From: Rhizoclosmatium globosum
Lineage: Eukaryota; Chytridiomycota; Chytridiomycetes; Chytridiales; Chytriomycetaceae
Length of the DNA: 64,000 bases
Direction: 5' to 3'
NCBI GenBank assembly: GCA_002104985.1
Contig: MCGO01000047.1
Coordinates: 248,001-312,000, forward strand
Shown here: piece after piece, positions 37,179 through 49,026 of the stretch
How positions within the stretch are numbered: position 1 is the stretch's first letter
How the letters are laid out: every line of letters starts with the position of its first letter
The notes under the pieces: generated by a model
Databases searched by the model: none
What the model was told of the DNA's origin: nothing
Seen by the model: the letters and a program-made list of their open reading frames with translations, nothing else
Position numbers and translations under genes: made by a program

Positions 37179-40100
37179 TTACTTTTGCTCAATGTTATCA
37201 AAAGATTTCGCAACACTTTCCTTCGACTTCCACTTTGAAACCGTACTTCCCCTTGCCCGAATCGGTTCAACAACCTCTACAGGCATATCCAATTTCTCAT
37301 AACCTCGTCCTTCATCCCAACAACAACCATCCCCTTCGCCATACTCCCCCTCCGTGTCGCTTTCTTTTTTAGCCTATCCAACTTCGGATTCGTCAAAGAA
37401 TCCAAACTACAACTCACACCAACACCCATCGGACTCACAACAGCCGTCAACGCGTCTTGACTCTCACCCCCGAAACCCCCGACGTCATTCGCACTGGTAG
37501 TGGGTAACTCAGGTGCAGAAGACGTCTGCAACACCGTCACAACAACCTCTTCAGGGATTTCAAGCTCAGGTTCTGAAACATACCGTGGGAGAAGCTGCCA
37601 CCACCCTGCAACAGCAAGCGGTAACCACGGCCTTGCAAGCGGTTTTGAAAACACGGGATTGAGGTATGATACAGGGTATCGTTCGAGAAGAGACTCTTCT
37701 GGTGTCAAGACAACGTGTGGTTCAAGGACAACGTCGTCAATGTCTTGGCTTTGCGATTCGTTTGGATCTTGCGATACGTGAATGTGTGTGTTGCAGATCA
37801 TTGGTGAATGTGGGATTTTGACTTCGTCGATTACTACGATTGCGTCGTGTTGTTGTGGGGGCGATCTTGCAAGCGTTCCGTTTGGAGTTCGGGGGGATGA
37901 AGGGGAATTTCGGGCTTGGTTCCTGCTTTTCGGGAGTAAATGATGCAGTGAGAACTCTTGGCCTGGCTCAAATCCTTTTGTCACGAACGCAGTGTCATTG
38001 ACTGGCTCTTGCTTCTTTGGAGGAGGGAGTTGATCAAGAGGTACGAGACGCGTTCGTTGCTGAAACGTGGCTTTGCAGTGATTGTGAAAGATGACTGTGA
38101 TTGGAATAAGTGCAAGTGGGACGAACGAGCAGATGGGTGCTAGTTTGGTTCAAGTTAGACCCTTATGAGATATATACGAATAGAAACCTCTCTTCAGTGC
38201 AAACATTCCCGCCATCGTAATTTGAAAGATAATCAATCCAGCAATGATTCGAGTGAAGGCCATGGACCAGTGTCGACCATACGCTTCCCATTCCTTCACA
38301 TACACAAACAGAAGTTGATGGCGATATACAATGTATCCAAAACCAAAGTAAACCGTTGCGGGAATCAGAATCAATGGAGCTATTTTTCGCTTTTAGAATA
38401 CTTTAACTCAAGCAAGAACCCACCAACAATCGAATACAACAGCCCAATGATGAAAATCAAGATATGGATTGGATACAAAATCCCGAAATTCAAATACGAC
38501 GTCGACAGATTCATTTCATGCATCTATATCCTGAGTCAGATATTAAACAACTGACAGATCCATACTTGTCTCGGCGTCAAATTCGAATACTTGCAAAACG
38601 CGTTCCAAATCAGAATAGCAGGTCTTAACAACTCCAGCGCAAAAAATACACAAGTGATCGTAATATAGTTGATGAAGAAAGTTGCTCCATTCGGCAACGT
38701 GTTTGCCAATACTTGAATGATGCTCGCTGGGTTCTCCATAAACGTTCCAATCATATTCAAGACTGCTGTTGAGAGAGTAAACACGAGGAGGACGTTGAAG
38801 AGGAGGAAGAAAAAGTAGTGGTCTAATGTTCTGGTTTCGATTTTGGAACGGGCTTCGAGACCTTGTAAACCAATCAGGACTGTATCAAGATATTTGTTAA
38901 GAAAATACAGAATGATACGTCACACAAAGCTTACATTCGAAGATGTACGGAATAACGACGTTAAAGATGTTGACGACAAGTGGAGGTCCAATCGTCTTCA
39001 GGAACACATACAGGTGCTCGTTTTCAGCGATTTTGCTGATGAGAGGTCTAAAAGAAGGGACTTTGGCAAGTTCTTCAATATTTGTCATTGTTGCCGTCAA
39101 CCCAGCTGGAACGACCCAAAAGAATGTAAATGAAACGCAAATAATGTTGACAATGTATGATTGAATTTGGCGACGAACAGGGTGAAGCGAAATTGTGGAC
39201 CAGATAACGTCTTGTGGAGCTGGAGCAAGTGAAATGTGCATTTTGTACCGGTTGAAAGATGAGAAGAGGAGAACTTGGCATGCGATCTGGTCAAAGAGCT
39301 TTAGTTACTAATATATGTAATAAGGCATGACGTTGGGCACCTGTGCAGCACGCTGAGTCTTGAATGTAACAAAAGCCGACCCATTTTCTTCGACCGTGTC
39401 TTCCTTCTCCTTCATAACATTCCATTCCAACGCCTTCACTCTCTCCATCCGAACCATTGCCGTCAATTTGTTCAAATGACTCGTGTAAAAGTCAATCGCA
39501 TCATTAGACGCACCCGACCTCTTCGAATGAGCCTTCTCAAGAGGACTTGCACGACGTCTTTGGTACCACGACACTTTGGGACGAAGTTTTTGCACGGTCT
39601 CTTCATCCAGTTGCGTCACAGTCGACGTCATCGCCATCGACGAATCCCCATCCCCACCAGACGGTAAAAACCGCGTCGACGTTTTGAGGATACTTTGCTT
39701 TGTATGCCACCACACTGAATCAACAGTCACTTTCTCGTTCTTGGAGTAATGGATGTGTTTTTTGGCGTAATCAATGTTCTGGGCCCATAGGAGAAACGAC
39801 TTTTCCAGACCATTGAGAGCTTTCGTGCGTTCAGCAATGAGTTTCCCGACAACGACGGTTGCATTCTTTTTCTGGTGTTTCCCACCAATGCCAGTTCCGG
39901 CGATTCCAGCTGAAACAAGTGTTCGATCGAGGATTGCGATTTCAACTTCGCCGATTCCGAGGGACGAGAACCATTGAGTTAATTTCGGGCCGCTTCGTAG
40001 TTTTTTGGGAATATTTTGGACGAGGACAGTGCGGAGTTGGAGGGCTTCGTTTGCGCGCCATGCGGGACGGGATCCACTTCCGTGGGAGTTGTCTTCGCGG

Positions 40101-41448
40101 AGGTATGTACTGCTTAATTTTGCGAATTCCTTGAAGCCGCTGAAGAGAGTGTAGTATGTGAATGCTGTGACTGTTTTATTGCGGTGTTAGATTGATATTC
40201 TCGCCAGTTGTCTCACATACCCAAACAGCAAAAGACGGCATGCGCGACGAGAACATTTGAGCCATTTGGGATATTCGAAATTGAAAACTGGTACAATCCC
40301 AATTGAGAAAACTGAGTTTGATTCCTGAGCAGTTCAGCAGATTGACTTGGATTGACTGAGAAGTAGTTGATTCCAGTCAAGATAGGCGTCACAACGAGCA
40401 TAAAACAGAGAAACTGAATAAACGACATTCGAAGAAATCGAAGGAACCTGATGGAGTAAAAGTAAGTTGGAGCATGGAGTTTCACTACACCTCAAACTCA
40501 CATTGTTGCATCCAGCCCAACCTTCTCGACAATATACGATTCTGGAGTCATAACAGCCGTCTTGACCCACCCAAACCATCCATCGGGAACATCCGGAGCC
40601 TCCTTCCTATCCCTTCAAGTCAGCATATTCCCCTCTCAACCAAAACCAAACCAAACCAAACCAACCTGCAAGCCTCCACACGCGTGTAGAACAGTTTAAA
40701 GAATACTTTGTGGTGGCGCAGAACTTCGTAAACAAAGATGCAAACGAGACACACGAGAAACGAAACAAACGCCAGGACAACTGTTCCTTGCACTGTTGGG
40801 TCAGCAACATAAAAGGGGCCCGTTGAGTTTGCTGTTTGGGTGGGAGAAAGTGTGCTTGATTGTGAAGACGTTATCGTGCTAATACTAATAGTTGCAGTGG
40901 GAATGGTGGAGGACATTTGGGACGGGTCTTCGGCGTTTGCTACGAAATGAATGTAAATCTTTGTGTTGGATTCCTGAAGATTGTCGTCCCCTTCAATAGG
41001 ATGATTTGAGAGTGAAGTGGATGCTGAAGGAGCCGTGTTTCGACAGAGATTGATAATCGCTTGGCCCTGGTTTAAACACCGTTATCATTAAAACAGTGAT
41101 ATATGCCTCATGCGGGATATAAATAGACTAATTAAATCGTTACCAATGACTTGGATTTACTAAGATCGGTTCCAGTGCACACTGAAGGGGACAAGAAACA
41201 GTTCAAGGCCCCAGATTCAACCAACCGGCAAACATGGGATCCAGTTGAATCCACAGTCACTTGATTCATATTGATCTGTGTGATCATCCAAGGAATCGTC
41301 AGGCTTAAGAGTCCGTTGATAGACTGAGGGTTCCTACCAGTTGCACCACACAGTGCATACCGGCAGCGAATTCAACAAAGCATTTGATATTCTTGTTAAA
41401 TTTGAGTTCATCTTGTTCGTGGACTGTTGGAATCGGTCTTATGACGCT
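37179..41448 (-). CDS. Csc1/TMEM63-like osmosensitive cation channel, frame break near 37367
   Basis: A minus-strand, multi-exon gene. Core features are an N-terminal TM (VVLAFVSFLVCLVCIFVYEV), a cytosolic domain, and the multi-TM DUF221 (RSN1_7TM) region with PNGATFFINYITITCVFFA and LRPAILIWNAF, followed by a long cytosolic tail. An ATG exists at 40916, but the frame is open upstream and splices to two more exons (to 41448) encoding a Cys-containing, probably extracellular domain (CRLVESGALNCFLSPSVC); the true first exon was not found. At the 3' end the annotated frame stops at 37277, but a one-base change in the run at 37365-37370 would continue to a stop at 37179-37181. The family forms calcium-permeable channels gated by hyperosmotic or mechanical stress. 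Confidence 0.82.
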
Positions 41449-42448
41449 CTGCGCTTGATTCGATGTGGCAACGATTTAGTGTTGGCATGAAAGTTGGTAT
41501 TCTTCATGGCCAATGCGATTAGTAACAATTTGAATATTACTTCGAATAATTTTGGACAACGAGACAGCGCATCTCTGAGCTTGCTTGAGCTTTAACATTT
41601 TTAAATCAACTCTTCTTCCTTTTCATGTAACCAAAGAGAATGCAGGGCGTCTTATCATCGATTAAAAGCATGTGCATTTGTGTTGAATGGACTAGATTTA
41701 CTATTTCTCTATTCAGTATACTAGCTGAAATCAGTACAGACTTACCGTTTATTGACGTCGTCAACAAACCCAAGAAGGCCCCGATTACTGTTCCAACTTT
41801 ATCTCTCTATATATCTTAAATAATTCAAGCACAAATATCCACGTGTCTCAAGTCTGATGCAGTAAATTTTCGGGGGGAAGGAACAGGAGATAAGAAACAA
41901 GTGGGTCCTTTGTGAACTTTTGAGAGTCAGATGATGATCTCACGATGCGTAGTCGTTCTAGTTAGCGACACGAGCGAGGTTTCTCATATTGTGTCATTGT
42001 GAGGGTTTTGTTGAATCAGCTTGTTTGAGGGTGGCTGTTTGGGTCCTTCCAGCGCCACCGCTGCTATCAATCATGGAAATCAACTTTTTTAAATAAATAT
42101 TTGAGAATTTCAAGCAATTTGATTTCATTTAAGCCGGAAAAGAGAACCAAATGGGAAGGGATGACCAAAGCACAATTTTGGGTGCTCTAAAAACGTTTAC
42201 GGTCTTCCTGGAAGCTGCCACTCGTTTTAATATGAATCAATATTTTAACAGAATATATTTAAAATTGGGAGGCATTAATTGGTGGCGTTTAGCGCTCACC
42301 TGATGTTATCTGTGATGGTCACATTGTCACAAATCCACGCGACCACAATTCTTCCAGGGAAGTGATTTCACCAAGCAAGGATACGCGCCACCGAAAATGG
42401 TATATAACGGAGCATGCAACTAACCTCCTGTCTCCTCAATCCAAAACA
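41449..42448 (+). other. Intergenic region, divergent promoters
   Basis: About 1 kb between the 5' side of the Csc1-like gene and the EXORDIUM-like gene. The missing first exon of the channel should lie here, but I could not find a convincing ATG with signal peptide. Otherwise AT-rich without features. Confidence 0.45.
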
Positions 42449-43356
42449 ATGCTCTTCTCTCTTGTCCTTACCGCCGCTGCCTTTGTATCTGCCGCTCCAA
42501 CCGCCGAGACTCTTCCACACAGTGTCTCTTGGCACTTGAAGGATGGTGTCAAGAAGCATGAAGCTCTCAATCTCGCTGCTGCCTCTGCTCACTTGACCAA
42601 CTACGGTGGTCCAGTCATTCCAAAGGGTTCGTGCATTCACGAAACTGTAGCATCTTTCTTATACTTACTTCATCAAATATTCCAGTGGAAGTCCACCCAA
42701 TTTACTACGGTGCTGCCCAATACCAGTCCCAAACCAACGCCTTCTACGCTGGAGTCGTAAAGTCTGCATGGTACGACATTTTCGCCCAATACAACGTCCA
42801 ACGCGGTTCCGCCGTCGCTGGAATCTCCGTCTCCGCCGCCAAAACCTCTTTGGACGACGTCAAGGACATTCACCCTTTCCTCATCAACTTGATCAAAGCT
42901 GGAACCATCAAGCCAACTGCCAACACCTACTACCCAATCCACTTTGCCCCAGGAATCAGTATCACTCAAGGTGGAAGTGCTTCTTGCGCCGTATTCTGTG
43001 CTTACCACGGAACAATTGATATTTCCTCGTTGAACGTTGGTACCAAGTACCTCTTCTACGGAGTTATTCCAGACCAAGGTGGATCTTGTGCCGGAGGCTG
43101 TGGAAGCAACCCATCCACAGTCAACAACATGTTCTCTGTCGCGTCGCACGAGCTTGCTGAAGCCGTTACCGACGCTGCTGTCGGTGTTGCTACTGTGATT
43201 GGATTACCACTTGCATGGTACGACAAGACCAACGGTGAGATTGGAGACATCTGTAACGCTCAGCAGGGAACTACTGTTGGTGCTGACGGAGTTACCTACG
43301 TTGTCCAAAAGACCTGGTCTAATGCTGACAACGCGTGTGTTTCTAAACGTCCATGA
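42449..43356 (+). CDS. Secreted EXORDIUM/phosphate-induced-protein-like protein
   Basis: Two exons, 42449-42626 and 42686-43356; 282 aa. A signal peptide (LFSLVLTAAAFVSAAP) precedes a domain that begins with NYGGPVIPKVEVHPIYYG. The C-terminal part has SHELAEAVTDAAVG and then WYDKTNGEIGDICN. This spacing (HELAE, a WY pair, EIGD-C) resembles the plant EXORDIUM (phosphate-induced protein 1) family. The HE-x2-E motif recalls metallopeptidase helices, but activity is unproven in the family. Six cysteines could form disulphides. The first intron donor is GTTCGT. It is expected to be extracellular or wall-associated. Confidence 0.72.
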
Positions 43357-43374
43357 AGCGAAAGAAGTTTGATT

Positions 43375-43690
43375 GTTTGATTGTTTCATCGTTTACCGTT
43401 TACTGTTTGTCTTGTAGCTTTTAGAATAAACATTTGTAAAGAAAAAAACAACCAGAGATGGGGGAGAGACTGGCATGGGCGAGGGAGCGAGCGACCAAGC
43501 CCGTCATCACTTAACGTGTTTTTGAATAGGTTTAGAGAGGGAAAAAGAAGGAAAGATGTAACGCGTTTTATATTAATACCTGACTGTTCACAGTTATTGC
43601 TTACGTTTCCTGTTTTATTTTCTCGTTTACAGTTTACGGATTACTGCTTACCGGTTACTGTTTACGTTTAGTGTTCATCCTTACCGTTGT
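43375..43690 (+). repeat. Dispersed repeat, copy 1 (inverted relative to the copy near 46030-46440)
   Basis: It starts just after the EXORDIUM-like stop with TTTCATCGTTTACCGTTTACTG. It contains GGGGGAGAGACTGGCATGGGC (at about 43460-43480) and a TTTACGTTTAGTG-rich tail. The reverse complement matches 46030-46440 over most of its length. Confidence 0.75.
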
Positions 43691-43966
43691 ATTATACGTT
43701 AACGGGTCAAGTTTATTAGAAATGATTACAAAATAAAGTCACGGTTCTCGTTACAATCTTCATTTCAAAAGAAGCCAGTAAGGGTTTTTACGACCAAACG
43801 CATAATATTTCTCGTATATATTTCGGCAGGTCAGCTAGCCCTACCACCGTATGAAAAGTATTATCAGTCTTTATTCTACTGCTCCAGCTCCATTTCCATG
43901 TTCTCCTTCCACCCATCCTCCTTCCACTTGTTTGTACTCTTTCTTCCTACTGGCTTTGTAGTCTAT

Positions 43967-45247
43967 TCACAAGTTCGTCTCGACTCTTGCTTCAAGAGCT
44001 CTTTTCGCCTTTTCTCCCATATCCTTCAATTTCTTTCGACATTCTCTTTCGTCAGTAATCCAACGACTTCCAAACGCCTTCTTCTCGTTGCTGTTTGGAA
44101 TTGTGTGCGTTCCTCGCGAAATGATTTCGGTTTCAGCTGTGGAACACCAATCCTCGACTGTTCCTTCAGGATTTTGATTCCGGATTGTATCTATGAACTC
44201 GACAAGCTTTTTAAACTTCTTCCACCAACCCTCGTAATTCTTGTTGATCAGCTCGTCGACTCCTGGTTCGTGATCCTTCTTGAGAATTAATCCGTCGCTT
44301 GCACGAGATCCATTCCTCCAGGCAGCTTTGTACAAAGACTCAAGTGACGAGAGATTTGGATTCACGTCGGTGCCAGACCAAAGCCGCCAAATATTGGTGC
44401 AGTTCAATTTTGAAATTTCTGGCAACGACAAAACAACAAACTTGGTGAGTTTTGGATTTTGTTGACCATCCTTGAAGAACGGGTTGACTTTCACTTCATA
44501 GCCTGGAAACCCAGTCACAATGGGCAAAGCACTTTCCTGAATGAATTGATTCGCAACATCAGACAAATACGGAAAGTAGTTGCTGAGTGTCACAGATAGG
44601 GGTCGGCCTGAATGTTGTGTCGTTTCCAGTGGCTGATGGTGCAGATGTGGACAGCTGAAGATGACTCTGTACTTCAGAAAGCTTACGTCGAAGCTCTCGC
44701 ACCTCTGATTCCAACTCGCGTTCTCGTTTTGACGGACCAGGTGAAGCCAGCCGATTTTGCACAAGAGTTTCAAGCATATTTAGTCTTGAATCCATATTTA
44801 AAGCAAAACGAGTTTGTGCGTGTATTACAGAGATTACAGTGGGGTGGGCGGTGTAAAGCGCATCTCCAAACATAGTTTGAGGTTCTGCAATGACTGTTGT
44901 GTCACTATTGGCTGGGTTCTTGGACTCGGACACATGTCTTCCAGTGACATTTGGGTGAATGGTACCTGTATCTTGAATGATATTAGACCAAATATGTTGC
45001 CCCAAATGAATTAAAATTAGTACTATTTAATTTGCATGGTGATTCAAGCGCGCCAGTGTGGATTTGAAGTACGGTGGAACCATCTGTCAAACCATGTTAA
45101 ACCAGTGAAGCCCCGCAACTCTCCAAAAATGAAGACCAACACACATATACGTATATGCGGAATAGCTTTACGCGGTAGTTTGGGTTGAGCTTCAGGTTCA
45201 GCCTCATTTGATGATGCCAGTTTCGACAGGGGGTTGCGCGACATCAT
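43967..45247 (-). CDS. Unknown coiled-coil protein with one-base frame break
   Basis: Exon 1 is 45247-45172 (starts MMSRNPLSKLASSNEAEPEA). A 206-nt intron with a TACTAAT element follows, then exon 2, 44965-43967. The N-terminal half is polar with a short Arg/Glu coiled coil (KRERELESEVRELRRKLSEVQ). The C-terminal half is a separate, basic, helical domain with IWRLWSGTD, AAWRNGSRASDGLI and a Lys/Glu-rich tail. The two halves are in different frames; removing one base from the four-base run at 44599-44602 would join them into about 357 aa. I do not recognise the family. A DNA-binding or nuclear role is possible from composition only. Confidence 0.5.
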
Positions 45248-46029
45248 GGCGAAACTGGGCGGGCTTTCTTTATGCGCGCAGATTTGTAAACGGCGTCTGC
45301 GATGCGATATGAGCTGGTGTCACCTGTGATGGGGAATATAGCCAGTCAGTTAATCAACGGCGGCTCAGAACGCTGACTCACAGCAAAGTCCAGAGCAGGT
45401 ACAAAGTTCACAGAGACTTTGAGAGTATAAATTCGCGGGCTGGTACTTTGTCCGATTTGCTGCACCAATCACTGGCCGGCTCATCACCCCACCCGACCAC
45501 CACCAGAACAAAATATGTGGTATTCGCCAGCACTTTTTCAGAATCTTCCCTTCCAAAGCATTATCCTACATATGAAGTGAAATCATATTGGAATTGTCCT
45601 ACATTCTGATTCTTGTCGAGGTTGAGTAAGCACTGCAAGCGACAATATTCATGAACCCTGATAAACTACTGGACCACTGAAAAGGCTATTGAAAGGATTT
45701 TTACGCCATTTTGGTGATGCTTTGGCAAGTGACAGTGAGCGGCATAGTCCCTAACATCAGCAATATAGAAGACGCGCCAACAATAGTATCCAATTTATTA
45801 CCTCGCCTGTAGGTGAGGTCACCGGGGGCCTTTATCTGAGGATATGAAACGGCCAAACTTACGGAATCACCCTCAAAACAGTTTCATGTCTCTTTCCTCA
45901 CTCCTCTCTCTGTCTCATCTATTTCGGAGTCACCCCAACGCAAGTCCACTCTGCCAAGACTTTGCCCAGTTTTTTTCCCCCTCCTTGTTTCCGATACCTT
46001 TTCTTTCAGATCTATCAGACTTCGTTTTG
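45248..46029 (+). other. Intergenic region
   Basis: About 780 bp without a supported gene. Only short, unrelated ORFs are present. Confidence 0.4.
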
Positions 46030-46450
46030 AAATGAAGATTGTAATGAAAACAGTGGACTTTACTTTGTAATCATTTGTAATAAACTAAAACAATGAACTA
46101 ACAGAAAACAGTGAATACATTGAACGCTAAACGTAAACAATACCCGGTAAAGTGTAAATGCGAAAATAAAACAGTAAACGTAACCAGTAACCGTGAACAG
46201 TAAACAGGTCACCAGTAACCATAAACAACGAATGTAAAACACTTTGTATTCTTCCTTCTCTTTCCATCTATTACCCCATTCAAAAATACGTAAGGTGATG
46301 ATGGGCGAGGGAGCGGAGCGACCGAGCCCATGCCATTCTCTCCCCCGTCTCTAACTGTTTATCTTTCTTTACATTTGTTTATTTGAAAACAGCGTGCTAC
46401 ATAACAAACAGTAAACGGTAAACGATGAAACAATTAAACAATTAAACACT
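46030..46450 (-). repeat. Dispersed repeat, copy 2 (inverted partner of 43375-43690)
   Basis: It contains AAACAGTAAACG-type motifs and, at 46292-46352, a core reading GATGATGGGCGAGGGAGCGG followed by the ACCGAGCCCATGCC arm and CTCTCCCCCGTCTCT. Its reverse complement aligns to copy 1 including TTTCATCGTTTACCGTTTAC. Confidence 0.75.
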
Positions 46451-46609
46451 AAACACTAAACGAATGTGGTAAAGGTAATCAAAAGTCATATCCCTTGTTC
46501 CTCTATCCTATTCAAAAATACGTAAGGGCAAGCGAAGCCATGTAAAACACGTCGCGGAAATCTACGTAAGCTTCTTCTTTTCTTCTTCCCTTTCCTCTAC
46601 CCCATTCAA

Positions 46610-46700
46610 GACGTGAGGTGATGATGGGCGAGGGAGCGGAGCGACCGAGCCCATGCCAGTCTCTCCCCCGTCTCTATCTGTTTTTGTGTCTTATGTTTGT
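46610..46700 (-). repeat. Dispersed repeat, copy 3 (partial, direct to copy 2)
   Basis: It repeats the GATGATGGGCGAGGGAGCGG core and CTCTCCCCCGTCTCT flank of copy 2 almost exactly, about 325 bp downstream. Confidence 0.75.
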
Positions 46701-46748
46701 TTATTCAAAAACAGTGCGAGGTTAATTAAAAAAAACTTGTTCCATCAA

Positions 46749-46861
46749 AATACCAGAGCATTCTGCCAGTCACTCGTTTGTTCCACCGGAGCAAAATGAC
46801 AACTGTTTAACAGTCGTCCAAAGTGTTGTCGTTGTCGTTTTGGACAACAGGCTCTGGTATT
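46749..46861. repeat. Small foldback element with 11-bp terminal inverted repeats
   Basis: AATACCAGAGC (46749-46759) and GCTCTGGTATT (46851-46861) are perfect inverted repeats. Inside lies a second inverted pair, GTCCAAA and TTTGGAC, around a GTTGTC repeat. The length, 113 bp, fits a small MITE-like or cruciform-forming element. Confidence 0.6.
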
Positions 46862-47181
46862 AATTTCAGGGCTGTGTTTAATGCCACCACTTCAGTGAAA
46901 CTAGATCTGCTTGAATACAAGAACTGGATATGTAAATCTTGATAAAGATTATCTTTACTGATATCGTTACTCATCAAAGTCGTCATAGTGAGTCACTCTC
47001 GCTATGCTCGTTGTTAAGTTGATTTGTCGTTTGATTTCGAATGGATGCGCAATCTGCACGGGAATTTGTTTGAGGCTTTTTTGACAGTGCTTTTTCTTCT
47101 TTGTCAAAACTTCTTTCCGTTCCGGGACCGCTTGTCTTGTTTCAAACTTGTTTCATTGGCTGGAGGGAACCCGATAACAAC

Positions 47182-48952
47182 ATGGACAACAACGATAACA
47201 ACAGCATTGAACGACATGTTGCAATTATCGGAGCTGGATTGGCTGGGTTAGTCACGGCGAGGCACTTTCTCGCAGAAGGATGGAACGTGACAGTGTTTGA
47301 GGCGCAGAGGTCACTTGGAGGAGTGTGGGAACGGGCGTATCCTTTTGCGGCTCTTCAAACGTATGTTTTTTGTTGGAATGCTGTTAAATACTATGGGAAG
47401 GCTAATGTTTCTGAGGACAGTCCTTCGTCAACTTACCACTTTGGCGACTTTCCGTTCCCGTTCGCCGTTTCTCGATTTGCAACGAAACAGCAGCTTTTGA
47501 ACTACTTTTCAGCATACGCAGCACACTTTGGAGTGCTGGAACGGATACAGTTTGGGTCTCGGGTAGTTCAAATCCGACAGAGGGATGATGGACGGAAGGG
47601 GTGGAGCTTGGACATTCAGAGAGATGCTTTTGTGAAGGAACAAGTATTTGATTTCGTTGTTAGTTGTCAGGGATTGTATTCGGGGAAGGCAAGGGTGAGT
47701 GTTTTGGAGTTCAGTCCTCAGGAGATATATCGAAACTGACTATCCACGATATCAGATTCCTGATTTACCAGGAAGAGAAACATTCGGAGGTCCTATTCTC
47801 CATTCTTCTGAATTGATTGGGTCGGATGTCCTTCAACAACCAAATGTCGCAATTCTTGGATCAACCAAAACCGCTATCGACTGCATAACAAACAGACTCG
47901 CAAATGTGAATGAACCAACACCGGACCTTCAAACACACATGATTTTCCGGAAAGCGACTTGGTTTTATCCAAACACGATTGCCTGGTTCTTTGACGTGGG
48001 AATTCTGAATAATCATCGATTCACGTATTCTTCAGTCAACTGGCTCCGACTCATCAGAAACTTTTTCAATATACCCTCTGCTGCTTCGTCTGAATCCAAA
48101 GTTGGTTCAACACCGTCTCAACTTGAAAAATCACCATTACTACCCACCAACAAAGCCGACTCTCAGCAACAACAACAGCAAGACGCCCTCCAAAAACATC
48201 CCTCCCCATGGTTCCTCTGGGCCATGGGCTACAAGCCAACAGACTCCATCCTCCCAACCTACTGCATCCAATCCCGCTGCGGCTCCTACGGCACCCAACC
48301 CCCACGCTTCTTCGACTACTTCCGCTCCGGCCTCGTAAAAACCCACGGCCCAAACCTCACAATCTCCCACCTCTCCCCACGAACCATCCACCTCTCCAAC
48401 ACCACCACCATCGAAAACGTGGACGCACTCGTCCTCGCAACCGGATACCACCAAACCATGGTCCTCCCCGACGGCTCCGAATCACTCATCGAGAACGGCG
48501 GCGTGTTCTTGTACAGAAACGTTGTGCATCCGAGTGTTCCGGACTTTGCGTTTGTGGGGACGGCGAGCAGTCTTACGTGCATCACGACGAGTATGAGTGT
48601 GCATTGGTTGATGGCGCTGTTACGTGGGGATATTGATGCGCCGACGGAGAGTGTGCAGTGGGCGGAGATTCAGAGGAAGAGGGAGATGGCCAAGAATGTG
48701 TGTGGGGATTTACCGTATGGCGCGGGAGGTGTGGATGCGTTTCCGTATTTGGACTCGTTGTGTGAGGAGCTTGGGGTTTGTCCTGTGCGGAAAGTGAAGA
48801 GGGCTGAGTGGTGGGCGCTTGGTGGATGGAATCCTCTTGTGTGGATTTGGGAGGCTGTTGGGGAGTATGTGCCTGCGGATTATCGGTTTGATGAGATTGA
48901 GCGGGAGATTCGGGATGCAGCTGAGAAGAGGAGACGAAGAGTTGTTGTATAG
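47182..48952 (+). CDS. Flavin-containing monooxygenase-like protein
   Basis: Two exons, 47182-47694 and 47756-48952; 569 aa. The chosen ATG opens MDNNDNN just before the FAD-binding Rossmann motif HVAIIGAGLAGLVTARHFLAEG, with E after the second strand (VTVFEAQ). SLGGVWERAYP and the FPFPFAV region follow the FMO layout. A second nucleotide-binding-like site occurs at VAILGSTKTAID, where the usual glycines are reduced, then VDALVLATGYH, the conserved FMO ATGY motif. FMO and Baeyer-Villiger-type enzymes oxygenate small molecules using FAD and NADPH; the substrate is unknown. A short poly-Gln tract sits near 48170. The frame is open for 27 codons upstream of the ATG. Confidence 0.85.
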
Positions 48953-49026
48953 ACTTAAATATGGAAAAACAGGGTGACGTTTATTGCACCAATTATACGA
49001 GCCGAAATAAAGCATATAAGACACTT

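Noticed and set aside
43967..44773. Transposase call for the unknown gene next to the repeats
   Set aside because: No catalytic triad, terminal repeats or target duplication could be seen.
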